DNA of 48,638 bases, taken from IMG/VR virus record IMGVR_UViG_3300049157_000025, positions 1 through 48,638 of that record, one strand, 5' to 3'. The notes under the pieces are model-generated. The model did no database searches. It was not told the DNA's origin and saw nothing but the letters and a program-made list of their open reading frames with translations. Shown piece after piece: positions 14,929 to 22,453 of this stretch (position 1 is the stretch's first letter; each line of letters begins with the position of its first letter). Position numbers and translations under genes: made by a program. The DNA comes from a virus.

Positions 14929-16311
14929 ATGGTCGACAAATACGAATTCACAGGCGAAACTAAACAATTCCAGAACTCAACTTTATGCCAAATCCGCAGA
15001 ATATCAGACGGCGAGATAGGGGGCTGGTTAGAAAAAGAGGAGAACTTAAGTCATGACGGGGAATGTTGGGTAAGGGAAAGCGCTAAGGTGTTCGGAAACG
15101 CTGAGGTGTTCGGAGACGCTGAGGTGTCCGGCGACGCTGAGGTGTTCGGAAACGCCAAGGTATCTGGAAAGGCTTGGGTGTACAGAGACGCTCAGGTGTA
15201 CGAGAACTCTGAGGTATTCGGAAACGCCAAGGTATCTGGGAAGACTCGGGTGTACGGAGACGCCAAGGTGTACGGATACGCCAAGGTGTCTGGAAAGGCT
15301 TGGGTGTACAGAGACGCTCAGGCGCACGAAAACTCTGAGGTGTACGGAAACGCTCAGGTGTCTGGAAACTCTGAGGTATACGGAAACGCCAAGGTGTCCG
15401 GAGACGCTCAGGTGTACGAAAACGCCAAGGTGTTCGGGCACGCTAAGGTGTTCTGGGGGGCTCTGGTGTACGGGGAGGCTCTGGTGTACGAGGACGCCAA
15501 GGTGTTTGAATATGCTAAGGTGTGTGGAGTTGCTAAGGTGAACGGGAACTCTGAGGTGTATGGAAACGCTCGATTGTACGAAAACGCTTGGGTGACTGGA
15601 TTTGCTTGGGTGTACGAAAACGCCAAGGTGTTTGGACACGCCAAGGTATCTGGAAAGGCTTGGGTGTACGGAGACGCCAAGGTGTACGAAAACGCCAAGG
15701 TGTTTGGATGTGCTAAGGTACACGGAAACGTTGAGGTGTATGAAAACGCTGAGGTGTACGAAAACGCTTGGGTGACTGGGTCTGCTCGAGTGTCTAGTAA
15801 TGGTAAGGTGTTCGGCGACGCCAAGATATCTGGATACGCTAGGGTATATGGAAACGCTGAGGTATTTGGGAACGCCAAGGTGTACGAGGACGCTAGGGTA
15901 TACGGATACGCTCAGGTGTCTGGACACGCCAAGCTGTTCGGGGACGCTAAGGTGTTCGGAGACGCTAAGGTGTACGAGAACTCTGAGGTATTCGGAAACG
16001 CCGAGGTGTACGAAAACGCTGAGGTATTTGGAGACGCCAGGGTACTCGGAAACGCCAGGGTATCTGGAAGGGCTTGGGTGTACGGAGACGCTCATGTGTA
16101 TGGAAACGCCAAGGTATCTGGAAAGGCTTGGGTGTACGGAGACACCGAGGTGCGCGAAAACGCTCATGTGTATGGAGACGCCAAGGTGTATGGAGACGCC
16201 AAGGTATCTGGAAAGACTTTGGTATACGGACACGCTAAGGTGTTCGGGGACGCCAAGGTGTGCGGAAACTCTGAGGTGTCTGGAAACGCTGAGGTGGTTG
16301 AAAACTCTTGA
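14929..16311 (+). CDS. YdcK-like hexapeptide-repeat protein, array copy 3 (longest)
   Basis: A 460-residue protein with an ATG start (MVDKYEF rather than MTKKYEF). It has 68 full hexads plus a partial one, roughly 23 coils if three hexads make a turn. It ends at an early TGA in CTTGAGCTACATTG. Compared with the CTGAAGCTACATTG tails of copies 2 and 5, one base is missing, so the KLHC tail is lost. It contains more unusual hexads than its neighbours (for example VFWGAL, VNGNSE, VSSNGK). Confidence 0.85.
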   Translation: MVDKYEFTGETKQFQNSTLCQIRRISDGEIGGWLEKEENLSHDGECWVRESAKVFGNAEVFGDAEVSGDAEVFGNAKVSGKAWVYRDAQVYENSEVFGNAKVSGKTRVYGDAKVYGYAKVSGKAWVYRDAQAHENSEVYGNAQVSGNSEVYGNAKVSGDAQVYENAKVFGHAKVFWGALVYGEALVYEDAKVFEYAKVCGVAKVNGNSEVYGNARLYENAWVTGFAWVYENAKVFGHAKVSGKAWVYGDAKVYENAKVFGCAKVHGNVEVYENAEVYENAWVTGSARVSSNGKVFGDAKISGYARVYGNAEVFGNAKVYEDARVYGYAQVSGHAKLFGDAKVFGDAKVYENSEVFGNAEVYENAEVFGDARVLGNARVSGRAWVYGDAHVYGNAKVSGKAWVYGDTEVRENAHVYGDAKVYGDAKVSGKTLVYGHAKVFGDAKVCGNSEVSGNAEVVENS

Positions 16312-16343
16312 GCTACATTGTTGAAGATCGAAAAGGAACAGCT

Positions 16344-17042
16344 ATGGTCGACAAATACGAATTCACAGGTGAGACTAAACAGTTACAGAACTTAACCCTT
16401 CGGCAAATCCGTAGGCTATCGGACGGCAGGATAGGTGGTTGGATCGAAAAAGAGGAGAACTTAAGTCATAGCGGGGAATGTTGGGTAGGGGAAAACTCTA
16501 AGATATCTGGAAACGCTAAGGTGTCCGGAAACGCTCAGGTATATGGAAACTCTGAGGTGTTTGGGTACACCAAGGTATCTGGAAACTCTGAGGTGCACGA
16601 AAACGCCAAGGTGTACGGACACGCTTGGGTGTGCGGAAAGGCTTGGGTGTACGGAGACGCCGAGGTGTACGAAAACTCTGAGGTGTACGGAAACGCTAAG
16701 GTGTCCGGAAACGCCGAGGTGTACGAAAACTCCAAGGTGTACGGAAACGCTAAGGTGTATGGAAACGCTTGGGTGTACGGAAACGCTAAGGTGTTCTGGG
16801 ACGCTAAGGTGTTCGGTGAGGCTCTGGTATACGGAAACGCTAAAGTGTACGGAAACTCTGAGGTGCACGAAAACGCCAAGGTGTACGGACACGCCAAGGT
16901 GTACAGAAACGCCAAGGTATCTGGGAAGGCTTGGGTGTATGGAGACGCCAAGGTGTACGAGGACGCTAGGGTATACGGATACGCTAAGGTGTTTGGGGAC
17001 GTCAAGGTGTGCGGAAACTCTGAGGTGTCTGGAAACGCTTGA
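16344..17042 (+). CDS. YdcK-like hexapeptide-repeat protein, array copy 4
   Basis: A 232-residue protein. The frame is open upstream to 16308, but the ATG at 16344 aligns with the other copies and follows AAGGAACAGCT. It has 30 full hexads plus five residues. As in copy 3, a one-base loss in the tail gives an early TGA. The N-terminal DNA shares the GTCGAC start segment with copy 3. Confidence 0.85.
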   Translation: MVDKYEFTGETKQLQNLTLRQIRRLSDGRIGGWIEKEENLSHSGECWVGENSKISGNAKVSGNAQVYGNSEVFGYTKVSGNSEVHENAKVYGHAWVCGKAWVYGDAEVYENSEVYGNAKVSGNAEVYENSKVYGNAKVYGNAWVYGNAKVFWDAKVFGEALVYGNAKVYGNSEVHENAKVYGHAKVYRNAKVSGKAWVYGDAKVYEDARVYGYAKVFGDVKVCGNSEVSGNA

Positions 17043-17074
17043 GCTTCATTGCTGAAGAGCAAAAAGGAACATCT

Positions 17075-17824
17075 GTGACCAAAAAGTATGAATTCACAGG
17101 CGAAACTAAACAATTCCAGAACTCAACTTTATGCCAAATCCGCAGAATATCAGACGGCGAGATAGGGGGCTGGTTAGAAAAAGAGGAGAACTTAAGTCAT
17201 GACGGGGAATGTTGGGTAGGAGGGAACGCTAAAGTGTTTAAAAACGCCAGGGTGTTCGAAAACGCCCATGTGTCCGGGGACGCTAAGGTGTCTGGAAACT
17301 CTTGGGTGATTGGAGCTGCTCAAGTTGGCGAAAACGCTGGGGTATATGGGGGCGCTCAGGTGTCTGGAAACTCCAGGTTGTATGGAAACGCCAAGGTGAC
17401 TGGGTCTACTCAGGTGTCCGGCGACGCTAGGGTATTCGGAAACGCCAAGGTATCTGGGAAGGCTTGGGTGTTCGAAAACGCTCAGGTGTACGGAAACGCC
17501 AAGGTATCTGGAAAGGCTTGGGTGTACGGAGACGCCGAGGTGCGCGAAAACTCTGAGGTATTTGGAAACTCTGAGGTATTTGGAAACGCCGAAGTGTACG
17601 GAAACTCTGAGGTATATGGATATGCTAAAGTGTTTGGAAACGCCGAGGTGTACGAAAACGCTGAGGTATTTGGGGACGCTAAGGTGTTCGGGGAAGCCAA
17701 GGTGTACGAAAACTCTGAGGTATTTGGAAACGCCGAGGTGTACGAAAACGCTGAGGTATACGGAACCACTCAGGTATATGGAGACGCCAAGGTGTCTGGG
17801 GACGTCCTGAAGCTACATTGTTGA
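17075..17824 (+). CDS. YdcK-like hexapeptide-repeat protein, array copy 5
   Basis: A 249-residue protein from GTG at 17075, preceded by AAGGAACATCT. It has 33 hexads and the KLHC tail. The early hexads (VIGAAQ, VGENAG, VYGGAQ, LYGNAK) depart from the standard more than the later ones, which are nearly uniform. That is consistent with recent expansion of the distal part. Confidence 0.85.
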   Translation: MTKKYEFTGETKQFQNSTLCQIRRISDGEIGGWLEKEENLSHDGECWVGGNAKVFKNARVFENAHVSGDAKVSGNSWVIGAAQVGENAGVYGGAQVSGNSRLYGNAKVTGSTQVSGDARVFGNAKVSGKAWVFENAQVYGNAKVSGKAWVYGDAEVRENSEVFGNSEVFGNAEVYGNSEVYGYAKVFGNAEVYENAEVFGDAKVFGEAKVYENSEVFGNAEVYENAEVYGTTQVYGDAKVSGDVLKLHC

Positions 17825-17843
17825 AGATCGAAAAGGAACAGCT

Positions 17844-19037
17844 GTGACCAAAAAGTATGAATTCACAGGCAAAACTAAACAGATACAGAACTCAACCCTA
17901 CGCCAAATCCGCAGAATATCAGACGGCAGGATAGGTGGTTGGATCGAAAAAGAGGAGAACTTAAGCCATTACGGGGAATGTTGGGTAGGAGGAAACGTCA
18001 AGGTGTCTGGAGACTCTGAGGTGTTCGAAAACGCCAAGGTGTCTGGTGACGCTGAGGTGTCTGGCGACGCTTGGGTTTCTGGGGATGCTAAGATATCTGG
18101 AGACGCCTTGGTGTTCGGTAAGACTCATGTGTCTGGAAACGCTCAAGTGGGCTCCCACGCTCAGGTATTCGGAAACGCTTGGGTGTACGAAAACGCCAAG
18201 GTATCCGGGTATGCTCGGGTGTTCGGAAAGGCTCTCGTGTCCGGCAAGGCCCAGGTATTTGGGCACGCCAAGGTGTACGAAAACGCTTTTGTGTCTGAAG
18301 ACTCTCAGGTGTACGAAGACGCTCTGGTGCATGGAAACGCCAAGGTGTACGAAAACGCTAAAGTGTCCGGGAATGCTGAGGTGTACGAAAACGCTGAGGT
18401 ATTTGGGGGTGTCTTGGTTTTTGCAGACGCCAAGGTATCCGGAGACGCCAAGGTGCGCGAAAGAGCTAAGCTTTATGGAGACGCTTGGGTGTACGAAAAC
18501 GCTGAGATATATGGAAGCGCTAAAGTGCTCGGAAACACTGAGGTATGTGGAAGCGCTAAAGTGTTTGAAAACTCTAAAGTGTTTGAAAACGCTAAGGTAT
18601 TTGGAAACGTTAGGGTGTACGGAGACGCTTGGGTGGGTGGAAGCGCTAATGTGTTTGGAATCGCTAAGGTGTATGAAAGCTCTAAAGTTTTTGGAAATGC
18701 TCTAGTTTACAGAAACGCTCAGGTATACGGAAACGCTCAGGTGTACGGAAACGCTCAGGTATACGGAAACTCTAAGGTATACGGAAACGCTCAAGTGTCC
18801 ATAAACGCTAAGGTGTCTGGAAACGCTCAGGTGTCTGGAAACGCTCAGGTGTCTGGAAGGTCTGAGGTGTTCGGAAAGGCCAAGGTATATGGGGATGCTT
18901 GGGTGTTTGGGAACGCTGAAGTGTTTGAAAACGCTTTTGTATACGAAAACGCTCAAGTTCTTGGAGATGCCAAGGTACACGGGTACGTCAGGGTGTCTGG
19001 AACCACCAAAGTGTCAGGGAAAAAGGAGATTTTGTAG
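17844..19037 (+). CDS. YdcK-like hexapeptide-repeat protein, array copy 6
   Basis: A 397-residue protein with a GTG start. It has 58 hexads and ends in VSGKKEIL, without KLHC. The N-terminal segment reads FTGKTKQIQN rather than FTGETKQFQN. It is the last copy before the methylase insertion, and its unusual end may be the left scar of that event. Confidence 0.85.
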   Translation: MTKKYEFTGKTKQIQNSTLRQIRRISDGRIGGWIEKEENLSHYGECWVGGNVKVSGDSEVFENAKVSGDAEVSGDAWVSGDAKISGDALVFGKTHVSGNAQVGSHAQVFGNAWVYENAKVSGYARVFGKALVSGKAQVFGHAKVYENAFVSEDSQVYEDALVHGNAKVYENAKVSGNAEVYENAEVFGGVLVFADAKVSGDAKVRERAKLYGDAWVYENAEIYGSAKVLGNTEVCGSAKVFENSKVFENAKVFGNVRVYGDAWVGGSANVFGIAKVYESSKVFGNALVYRNAQVYGNAQVYGNAQVYGNSKVYGNAQVSINAKVSGNAQVSGNAQVSGRSEVFGKAKVYGDAWVFGNAEVFENAFVYENAQVLGDAKVHGYVRVSGTTKVSGKKEIL

Positions 19038-19381
19038 TGAAAAAAATACCAACAGTCCTCTGTTGTCCCCTCAGCCCTTTGCCGCCCTCGTGGATCTTAT
19101 GACCTATTTTCAGATACTTACGGAGAGATGTTCCAGTTTACTGTACATTTTTGCGACTAAGTGTCTCATTTTGACATTAGGATATCTGCAAGTTGTGGAT
19201 ATTAAACGAGAATTTCCCACTTTACTTCTCACTTAAGGTATGCTACGCTCGTCTGAGTTCTCCTTCAGAGAACGGTGGGCCAAAGCCTAGCGGCGGCCCT
19301 CCGCCCTGCGGGCTCAGAAGTGACTCGTAAGTCCTTGATTTTAAAGACACTTTTTGTTTCCGATTGATACACTCAGAAACT
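19038..19381. other. Structured non-coding segment left of the methylase gene
   Basis: There are no hexad repeats and no gene, and the composition differs from the array. It holds a consensus -35 box TTGACA (19171-19176) without a well-placed -10. Nearby hairpins are GTTCTC/GAGAAC (19257-19273) and GGCGG-CCCT-CCGCC (19292-19305), bracketed by CTGAG (19253) and CTCAG (19317). This looks like a small folded element brought in with the methylase. It does not match an attC site or intron that I can recognise. Confidence 0.45.
19334..19347 (+). repeat. 14-bp direct repeat, left copy
   Basis: CTTGATTTTAAAGA, identical to 20177-20190 on the far side of the methylase gene. Confidence 0.7.
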
Positions 19382-20170
19382 ATGACAAGACCATTTCTTA
19401 AATGGGCGGGTGGAAAACGACAACTCCTGCCCGAACTACGCCGATCCGTCCCTAGGACGTTCGGTCGGTACTATGAACCGTTCGTCGGTGGTGGAGCGTT
19501 ATTTTTCGATCTTTGTCCGTGCCGTGCCACCTTATCCGACACCAATCAAGAGCTGATCCATACGTACTTGGCCATTCGAGACGAGCCGGAGAACGTCATA
19601 AATTATTTGGAGCTACTGGGGGAGAATACGAGAGAGAGCTTCTACACAGTCCGATCGATGGACGTCAGATTGCTACCCTACGCGCATAAAGCCGCAAGAA
19701 TGATTTACTTGAACAAAACTTGTTTTAACGGATTATACCGGGTCAATAAGAGGGGTCTATTCAACACACCATTCGGACAATACAAAAATCCGTTAATCTT
19801 GGATCGTCATACCCTCATGGAGGCATCCCGAGCGTTGTCGAAGGCTACTATCAAATGTCAAGATGCCTTCCAGATCGATCCGCACCCAGGGGATCTGGTA
19901 TACTTCGATCCCCCATATTATCCCAGGGATAACCAATCTTTCACTAGCTATACAAGCCAGGGGTTCACAGAAGAACAGCACGTACAGTTAGCAAACTTCG
20001 CCAAACAGCTATTAGAGAAAGGTGTGTGCATCATTCTCTCGAATTCCGACACCCCTTTTACTCGTAGAATCTACAAAGGATTGAGGGTGGAAGTTGTCAA
20101 GGCTCGACGATCGATCAACAGAGATGCAACGAAACGAGGAGTGATAACTGAACTGCTGGTTACCAGCTAA
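19382..20170 (+). CDS. Dam-type DNA adenine N6-methylase (D12 class)
   Basis: A 262-residue protein from the ATG at 19382; a TTG at 19364 is possible. Motifs in order are KWAGGKRQLL at the N-terminus, EPFVGGGALFF (AdoMet binding), CFNGLYRVNKRGLFNTPFG and the catalytic DPPY in VYFDPPYY. This is the layout of Dam/DpnM enzymes, which methylate adenine, usually in GATC. No matching restriction gene is present, so protection from host restriction or regulation of timing is more likely. It sits inside the repeat array between two 14-bp direct repeats, and its base use differs from the cassettes. Confidence 0.9.
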   Translation: MTRPFLKWAGGKRQLLPELRRSVPRTFGRYYEPFVGGGALFFDLCPCRATLSDTNQELIHTYLAIRDEPENVINYLELLGENTRESFYTVRSMDVRLLPYAHKAARMIYLNKTCFNGLYRVNKRGLFNTPFGQYKNPLILDRHTLMEASRALSKATIKCQDAFQIDPHPGDLVYFDPPYYPRDNQSFTSYTSQGFTEEQHVQLANFAKQLLEKGVCIILSNSDTPFTRRIYKGLRVEVVKARRSINRDATKRGVITELLVTS

Positions 20171-20176
20171 AGGGTG

Positions 20177-20190
20177 CTTGATTTTAAAGA
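20177..20190 (+). repeat. 14-bp direct repeat, right copy
   Basis: CTTGATTTTAAAGA. Its last base is the A of the ATG of array copy 7. Confidence 0.7.
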
Positions 20191-20621
20191 TGACCAAAAA
20201 GTATGAATTCACAGGCGAAACTAAACAATTCCAGAACTCAACCCTTCGGCAAATCCGTAGGCTATCAGACGGCGAGATAGGAGGGTGGATCGAAAAAGAA
20301 GAGAATCTAAGCCAAGAGGGGGAATGTTGGGTAGGAGAAAACGCTAAGGTAGCTGAAAACGCCAGGGTGCTCGAGAACGCCCAGGTGAACGGAGACGCTC
20401 AGGTATTTGGGGATGTCTTGGTGTACGGGGACTCTTGGGTGTCTGGGGAGGCTAAGGTGTACGGAGAAGCTAGGGTGTACGGAAATGCTTTGGTGTGTGG
20501 GGATGCTCTGGTGTTTGGGAACGCTCAGGTGTACAAGGACGCCAAGGTGTTTGGATATGCTAAGGTATATGGAAACGCTGAGGTGTCTAAAAACGCTGAG
20601 GTGTTCGAAGCACGCATGTGA
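20190..20621 (+). CDS. YdcK-like hexapeptide-repeat protein, array copy 7 (shortest)
   Basis: A 143-residue protein with exactly 16 hexads after the constant segment, ending VFEARM. The usual AAGGAACAGCT linker is missing. The start codon follows the right direct repeat, with only a weak AGGG upstream, so translation may be poor or coupled to the methylase, whose stop is 19 bases away. The N-terminal DNA is close to copies 1-6. The hexads carry more VL and EA variants. Confidence 0.8.
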   Translation: MTKKYEFTGETKQFQNSTLRQIRRLSDGEIGGWIEKEENLSQEGECWVGENAKVAENARVLENAQVNGDAQVFGDVLVYGDSWVSGEAKVYGEARVYGNALVCGDALVFGNAQVYKDAKVFGYAKVYGNAEVSKNAEVFEARM

Positions 20622-20688
20622 CCTGGACACGAAGTACCTAATTGGGTTAGAAACCGTTGATGGGCTCTAAACGCTAAGGAGATACTCA

Positions 20689-21294
20689 ATGAAAGAGGCA
20701 GAGATGAAAGTCCGTCAGTTGCAGAAGTATGAATTTACTGGTGAGACCAAGGAAATTCACGGTAGGACTGTCCGCCAAATCCGTCGGTTGGCTGACGGGG
20801 TCATTGGCGGGTGGCTTGAGCAAGAATCAAACCTGAGCCATCTACACGACTGCTGGGTAGGCGGGGAAGCCGTTGCTCTAGAGAACTCAAAGGTGTCTGG
20901 GGCTGCTGAGATGTCCGGCAACGCTATAGCCACCGGATGTTCCAGAGTTGGCGAGTTCTCAAAGGTATTTGAGGATGCGGTTGTTTCAGGCAATTCTACA
21001 GTGGCGGGATACGCAAGAGTCTCTGGCACTGCTAAGTTGTCAGGAGACACGCGCGTCTCGGGTGACGCGATGGTGTTTGGTAACGCTGAATGTTCGGGCA
21101 ATTCACGGGCCTATGGAAACACACGCATCTCTCAGAATGCTGAGCTGTCTGGCGACTCTCGAGCTTTAGATAATTCAGAGATCTTTGGGAATGCCAAGCT
21201 GTCTGGGAATGTGAGCGCCTTTGGGACTGTCCGGGTTGCCGGTGAAGCAGAGCTGTGTGGCGATTTGGCTGTCTTTGAAGGTGAGTATTCATAA
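20689..21294 (+). CDS. Diverged YdcK-like hexapeptide-repeat protein, array copy 8
   Basis: A 201-residue protein with a good AAGGAG site. It has nine extra residues at the start (MKEAEMKVRQLQ precedes KYEFTGE), then 24 hexads and a final Ser. The hexads are far more varied than in copies 1-7 (ALENSK, ATGCSR, AYGNTR, CSGNSR), and the DNA no longer shares the 18-bp consensus. It looks like an older member that has escaped homogenisation, or the ancestral form. Confidence 0.8.
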   Translation: MKEAEMKVRQLQKYEFTGETKEIHGRTVRQIRRLADGVIGGWLEQESNLSHLHDCWVGGEAVALENSKVSGAAEMSGNAIATGCSRVGEFSKVFEDAVVSGNSTVAGYARVSGTAKLSGDTRVSGDAMVFGNAECSGNSRAYGNTRISQNAELSGDSRALDNSEIFGNAKLSGNVSAFGTVRVAGEAELCGDLAVFEGEYS

Positions 21295-21308
21295 AGACCT
21301 TGCCTTCC

Positions 21309-21339
21309 CCGCCGAAAGGCGGACCGTCTCCTTTTTTTT
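21309..21339 (+). terminator. Possible terminator after the repeat array
   Basis: CCGCC-GAAA-GGCGG (21309-21322) forms a tight tetraloop hairpin. Eight T follow at 21332-21339, nine bases further on, which is more distant than usual. It separates the array from the late genes. Confidence 0.5.
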
Positions 21340-21449
21340 ACAGTTTTGCAGGAAAAAGTTGAGTCCTACGATGACGACCCTGGGGGGGGGTATGTTGGTC
21401 GGGATTGGAAAGGAAAGTGTGCGTACCTATCCCCACCAAATTTCAAATT

Positions 21450-21520
21450 TATACAGCCTCCATATATATTAAGTATACTAGCGATACCTTCTTGCCTACC
21501 CCATAATAAATATGTATACT
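21450..21520 (+). promoter_or_regulatory. Tandem late promoters before the small terminase
   Basis: P2 is TTGCCT (21492-21497), a 17-base spacer, then TATACT (21515-21520). P1 is TATACA (21450-21455), an 18-base spacer, then TATACT (21474-21479). P2 would start transcription about five bases before the ATG at 21532, and no Shine-Dalgarno site is visible there. Confidence 0.5.
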
Positions 21521-21531
21521 TTACATACCTA

Positions 21532-22161
21532 ATGCCTAAGCGAAGAAAGCCCAATGCTAACTTTGGGAAATACCAATTTGGAAGCACCGGCCGAAAGAGG
21601 ATCTACGCGCATAAGGTCCGACTTACGGCCAAACAGCGAGGTTTTGTTGAGGAGGTTATGGAAAAGGTTACGGATGGGGAGCCTTTTTTAGCCGCTGCGG
21701 AGTCTTCAGTAGGTAAGTTTTTCGGGCCGAATAAAGATTTCAGGGATGTTTTAGCGAATAAAAGGGTAGGGAGTTCTTTTGGGTACCAAAGGAGACGGAG
21801 TCTTTCAAATATGGTGAAAATTGTAAAAGAAGAACATATGACGAAGACTGAGAGGCGTAGCATCCTGGCTAGGGTAGCTCGAAAAGAGAAAGCTCGAGAC
21901 GGTGATGTTCTTAAAGCTGTTGAGCTTGATGGAAAAATTGAGGGGGATTTTGTGGACAAAAAGCATATTCAACACTCTGTTAACATAAAGCGCATTTCTG
22001 ACATGTCCGACGAGGAGCTGATGGAAATTGTGGCTAGCGGAGATCCAGAACTGGCTAAAGAGAGTGAGTCTTTTAGGTTAAGTGCTAGAAACGACAAAGA
22101 AAATAAGGATAATTTGGAAAATACTTCAGACGATGAGGTATTTGAGGTTCATTATGACTAA
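21532..22161 (+). CDS. Terminase small subunit (tentative)
   Basis: A 209-residue protein. The frame is open to 21346, but the ATG at 21532 begins the protein-like part (PKRRKPNANFGKYQFGS). The stretch LTAKQRGFVEEVMEK, then FLAAAESSVGKFF, resembles the helix-turn-helix DNA-recognition region of small terminases, and DMSDEELMEIVASGDP resembles their C-terminal tail. It would bind the packaging site and recruit the large subunit (24768-26423). No Shine-Dalgarno site precedes the ATG. Confidence 0.7.
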   Translation: MPKRRKPNANFGKYQFGSTGRKRIYAHKVRLTAKQRGFVEEVMEKVTDGEPFLAAAESSVGKFFGPNKDFRDVLANKRVGSSFGYQRRRSLSNMVKIVKEEHMTKTERRSILARVARKEKARDGDVLKAVELDGKIEGDFVDKKHIQHSVNIKRISDMSDEELMEIVASGDPELAKESESFRLSARNDKENKDNLENTSDDEVFEVHYD

Positions 22162-22378
22162 AAGGGTAAATTCCCCCCTTCCTGTGTGTCCAAATAGGCT
22201 CCAAATAGTTCTCGCCTTATGCAAGGGTTATGCCGGCCGAGGGGTTTTACCTAAAAACATCAGAGCTTCTTCCGAGGTTCTTGTATCCTTTGCTGATGCC
22301 ATTATTACGAGACTTGAAGAGATAGAGACCGGTTTAGAGCTGGCTTCTCCCTATGAAGACAACTATGAAGAAATGTGA
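22154..22378 (+). CDS. Small protein overlapping the small terminase
   Basis: A 74-residue protein from the ATG at 22154, which overlaps the stop of the previous gene, with GAGG upstream. Contains NRLQIVLALCKGYAGRG and a helical acidic C-terminus. The family is not recognised. Coupling to the terminase suggests a packaging or head role. Confidence 0.6.
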   Translation: MTKRVNSPLPVCPNRLQIVLALCKGYAGRGVLPKNIRASSEVLVSFADAIITRLEEIETGLELASPYEDNYEEM

Positions 22379-22453
22379 CAAAATCCGTCTGACTGGTTTT
22401 TTTGTAAGAGCATTGTTTTTTTCGCTTATATTTTTAGTGAGCTAGGGTTTGAT

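Larger units (their letters stand above)
13550..19031 (+). repeat. Tandem 18-bp hexad-coding repeats across array copies 1-6
   Basis: The dominant unit is a variant of AAGGTGTACGGAAACGCT, encoding K-V-Y-G-N-A. It is repeated hundreds of times and broken only by the constant N-terminal segments and short linkers. Synonymous differences between units are frequent while the amino-acid register never breaks. Because the unit length is a multiple of three and rarely carries stops, other frames and the opposite strand also appear open. Confidence 0.9.

Noticed and set aside
13550-19031. CRISPR array or iteron-type origin
   Set aside because: The repeats are contiguous coding units with no spacers, in one reading frame, with a conserved protein register.
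13526-20630. Long open frames on the minus strand and in other plus frames across the array (for example 15046-16233 minus, 395 codons)
   Set aside because: They follow from the 18-bp repeat, which has few stops in any frame. They give monotonous repeats such as HLSVSV, have no ribosome-binding sites and oppose the real genes.
13409-21294. Diversity-generating retroelement
   Set aside because: No reverse transcriptase, template repeat or adenine-biased variation was found. Any variation is better explained by homologous recombination.
21346-21531. N-terminal extension of the small terminase
   Set aside because: The extra 62 residues look random, cross the promoter region and start without a ribosome-binding site.
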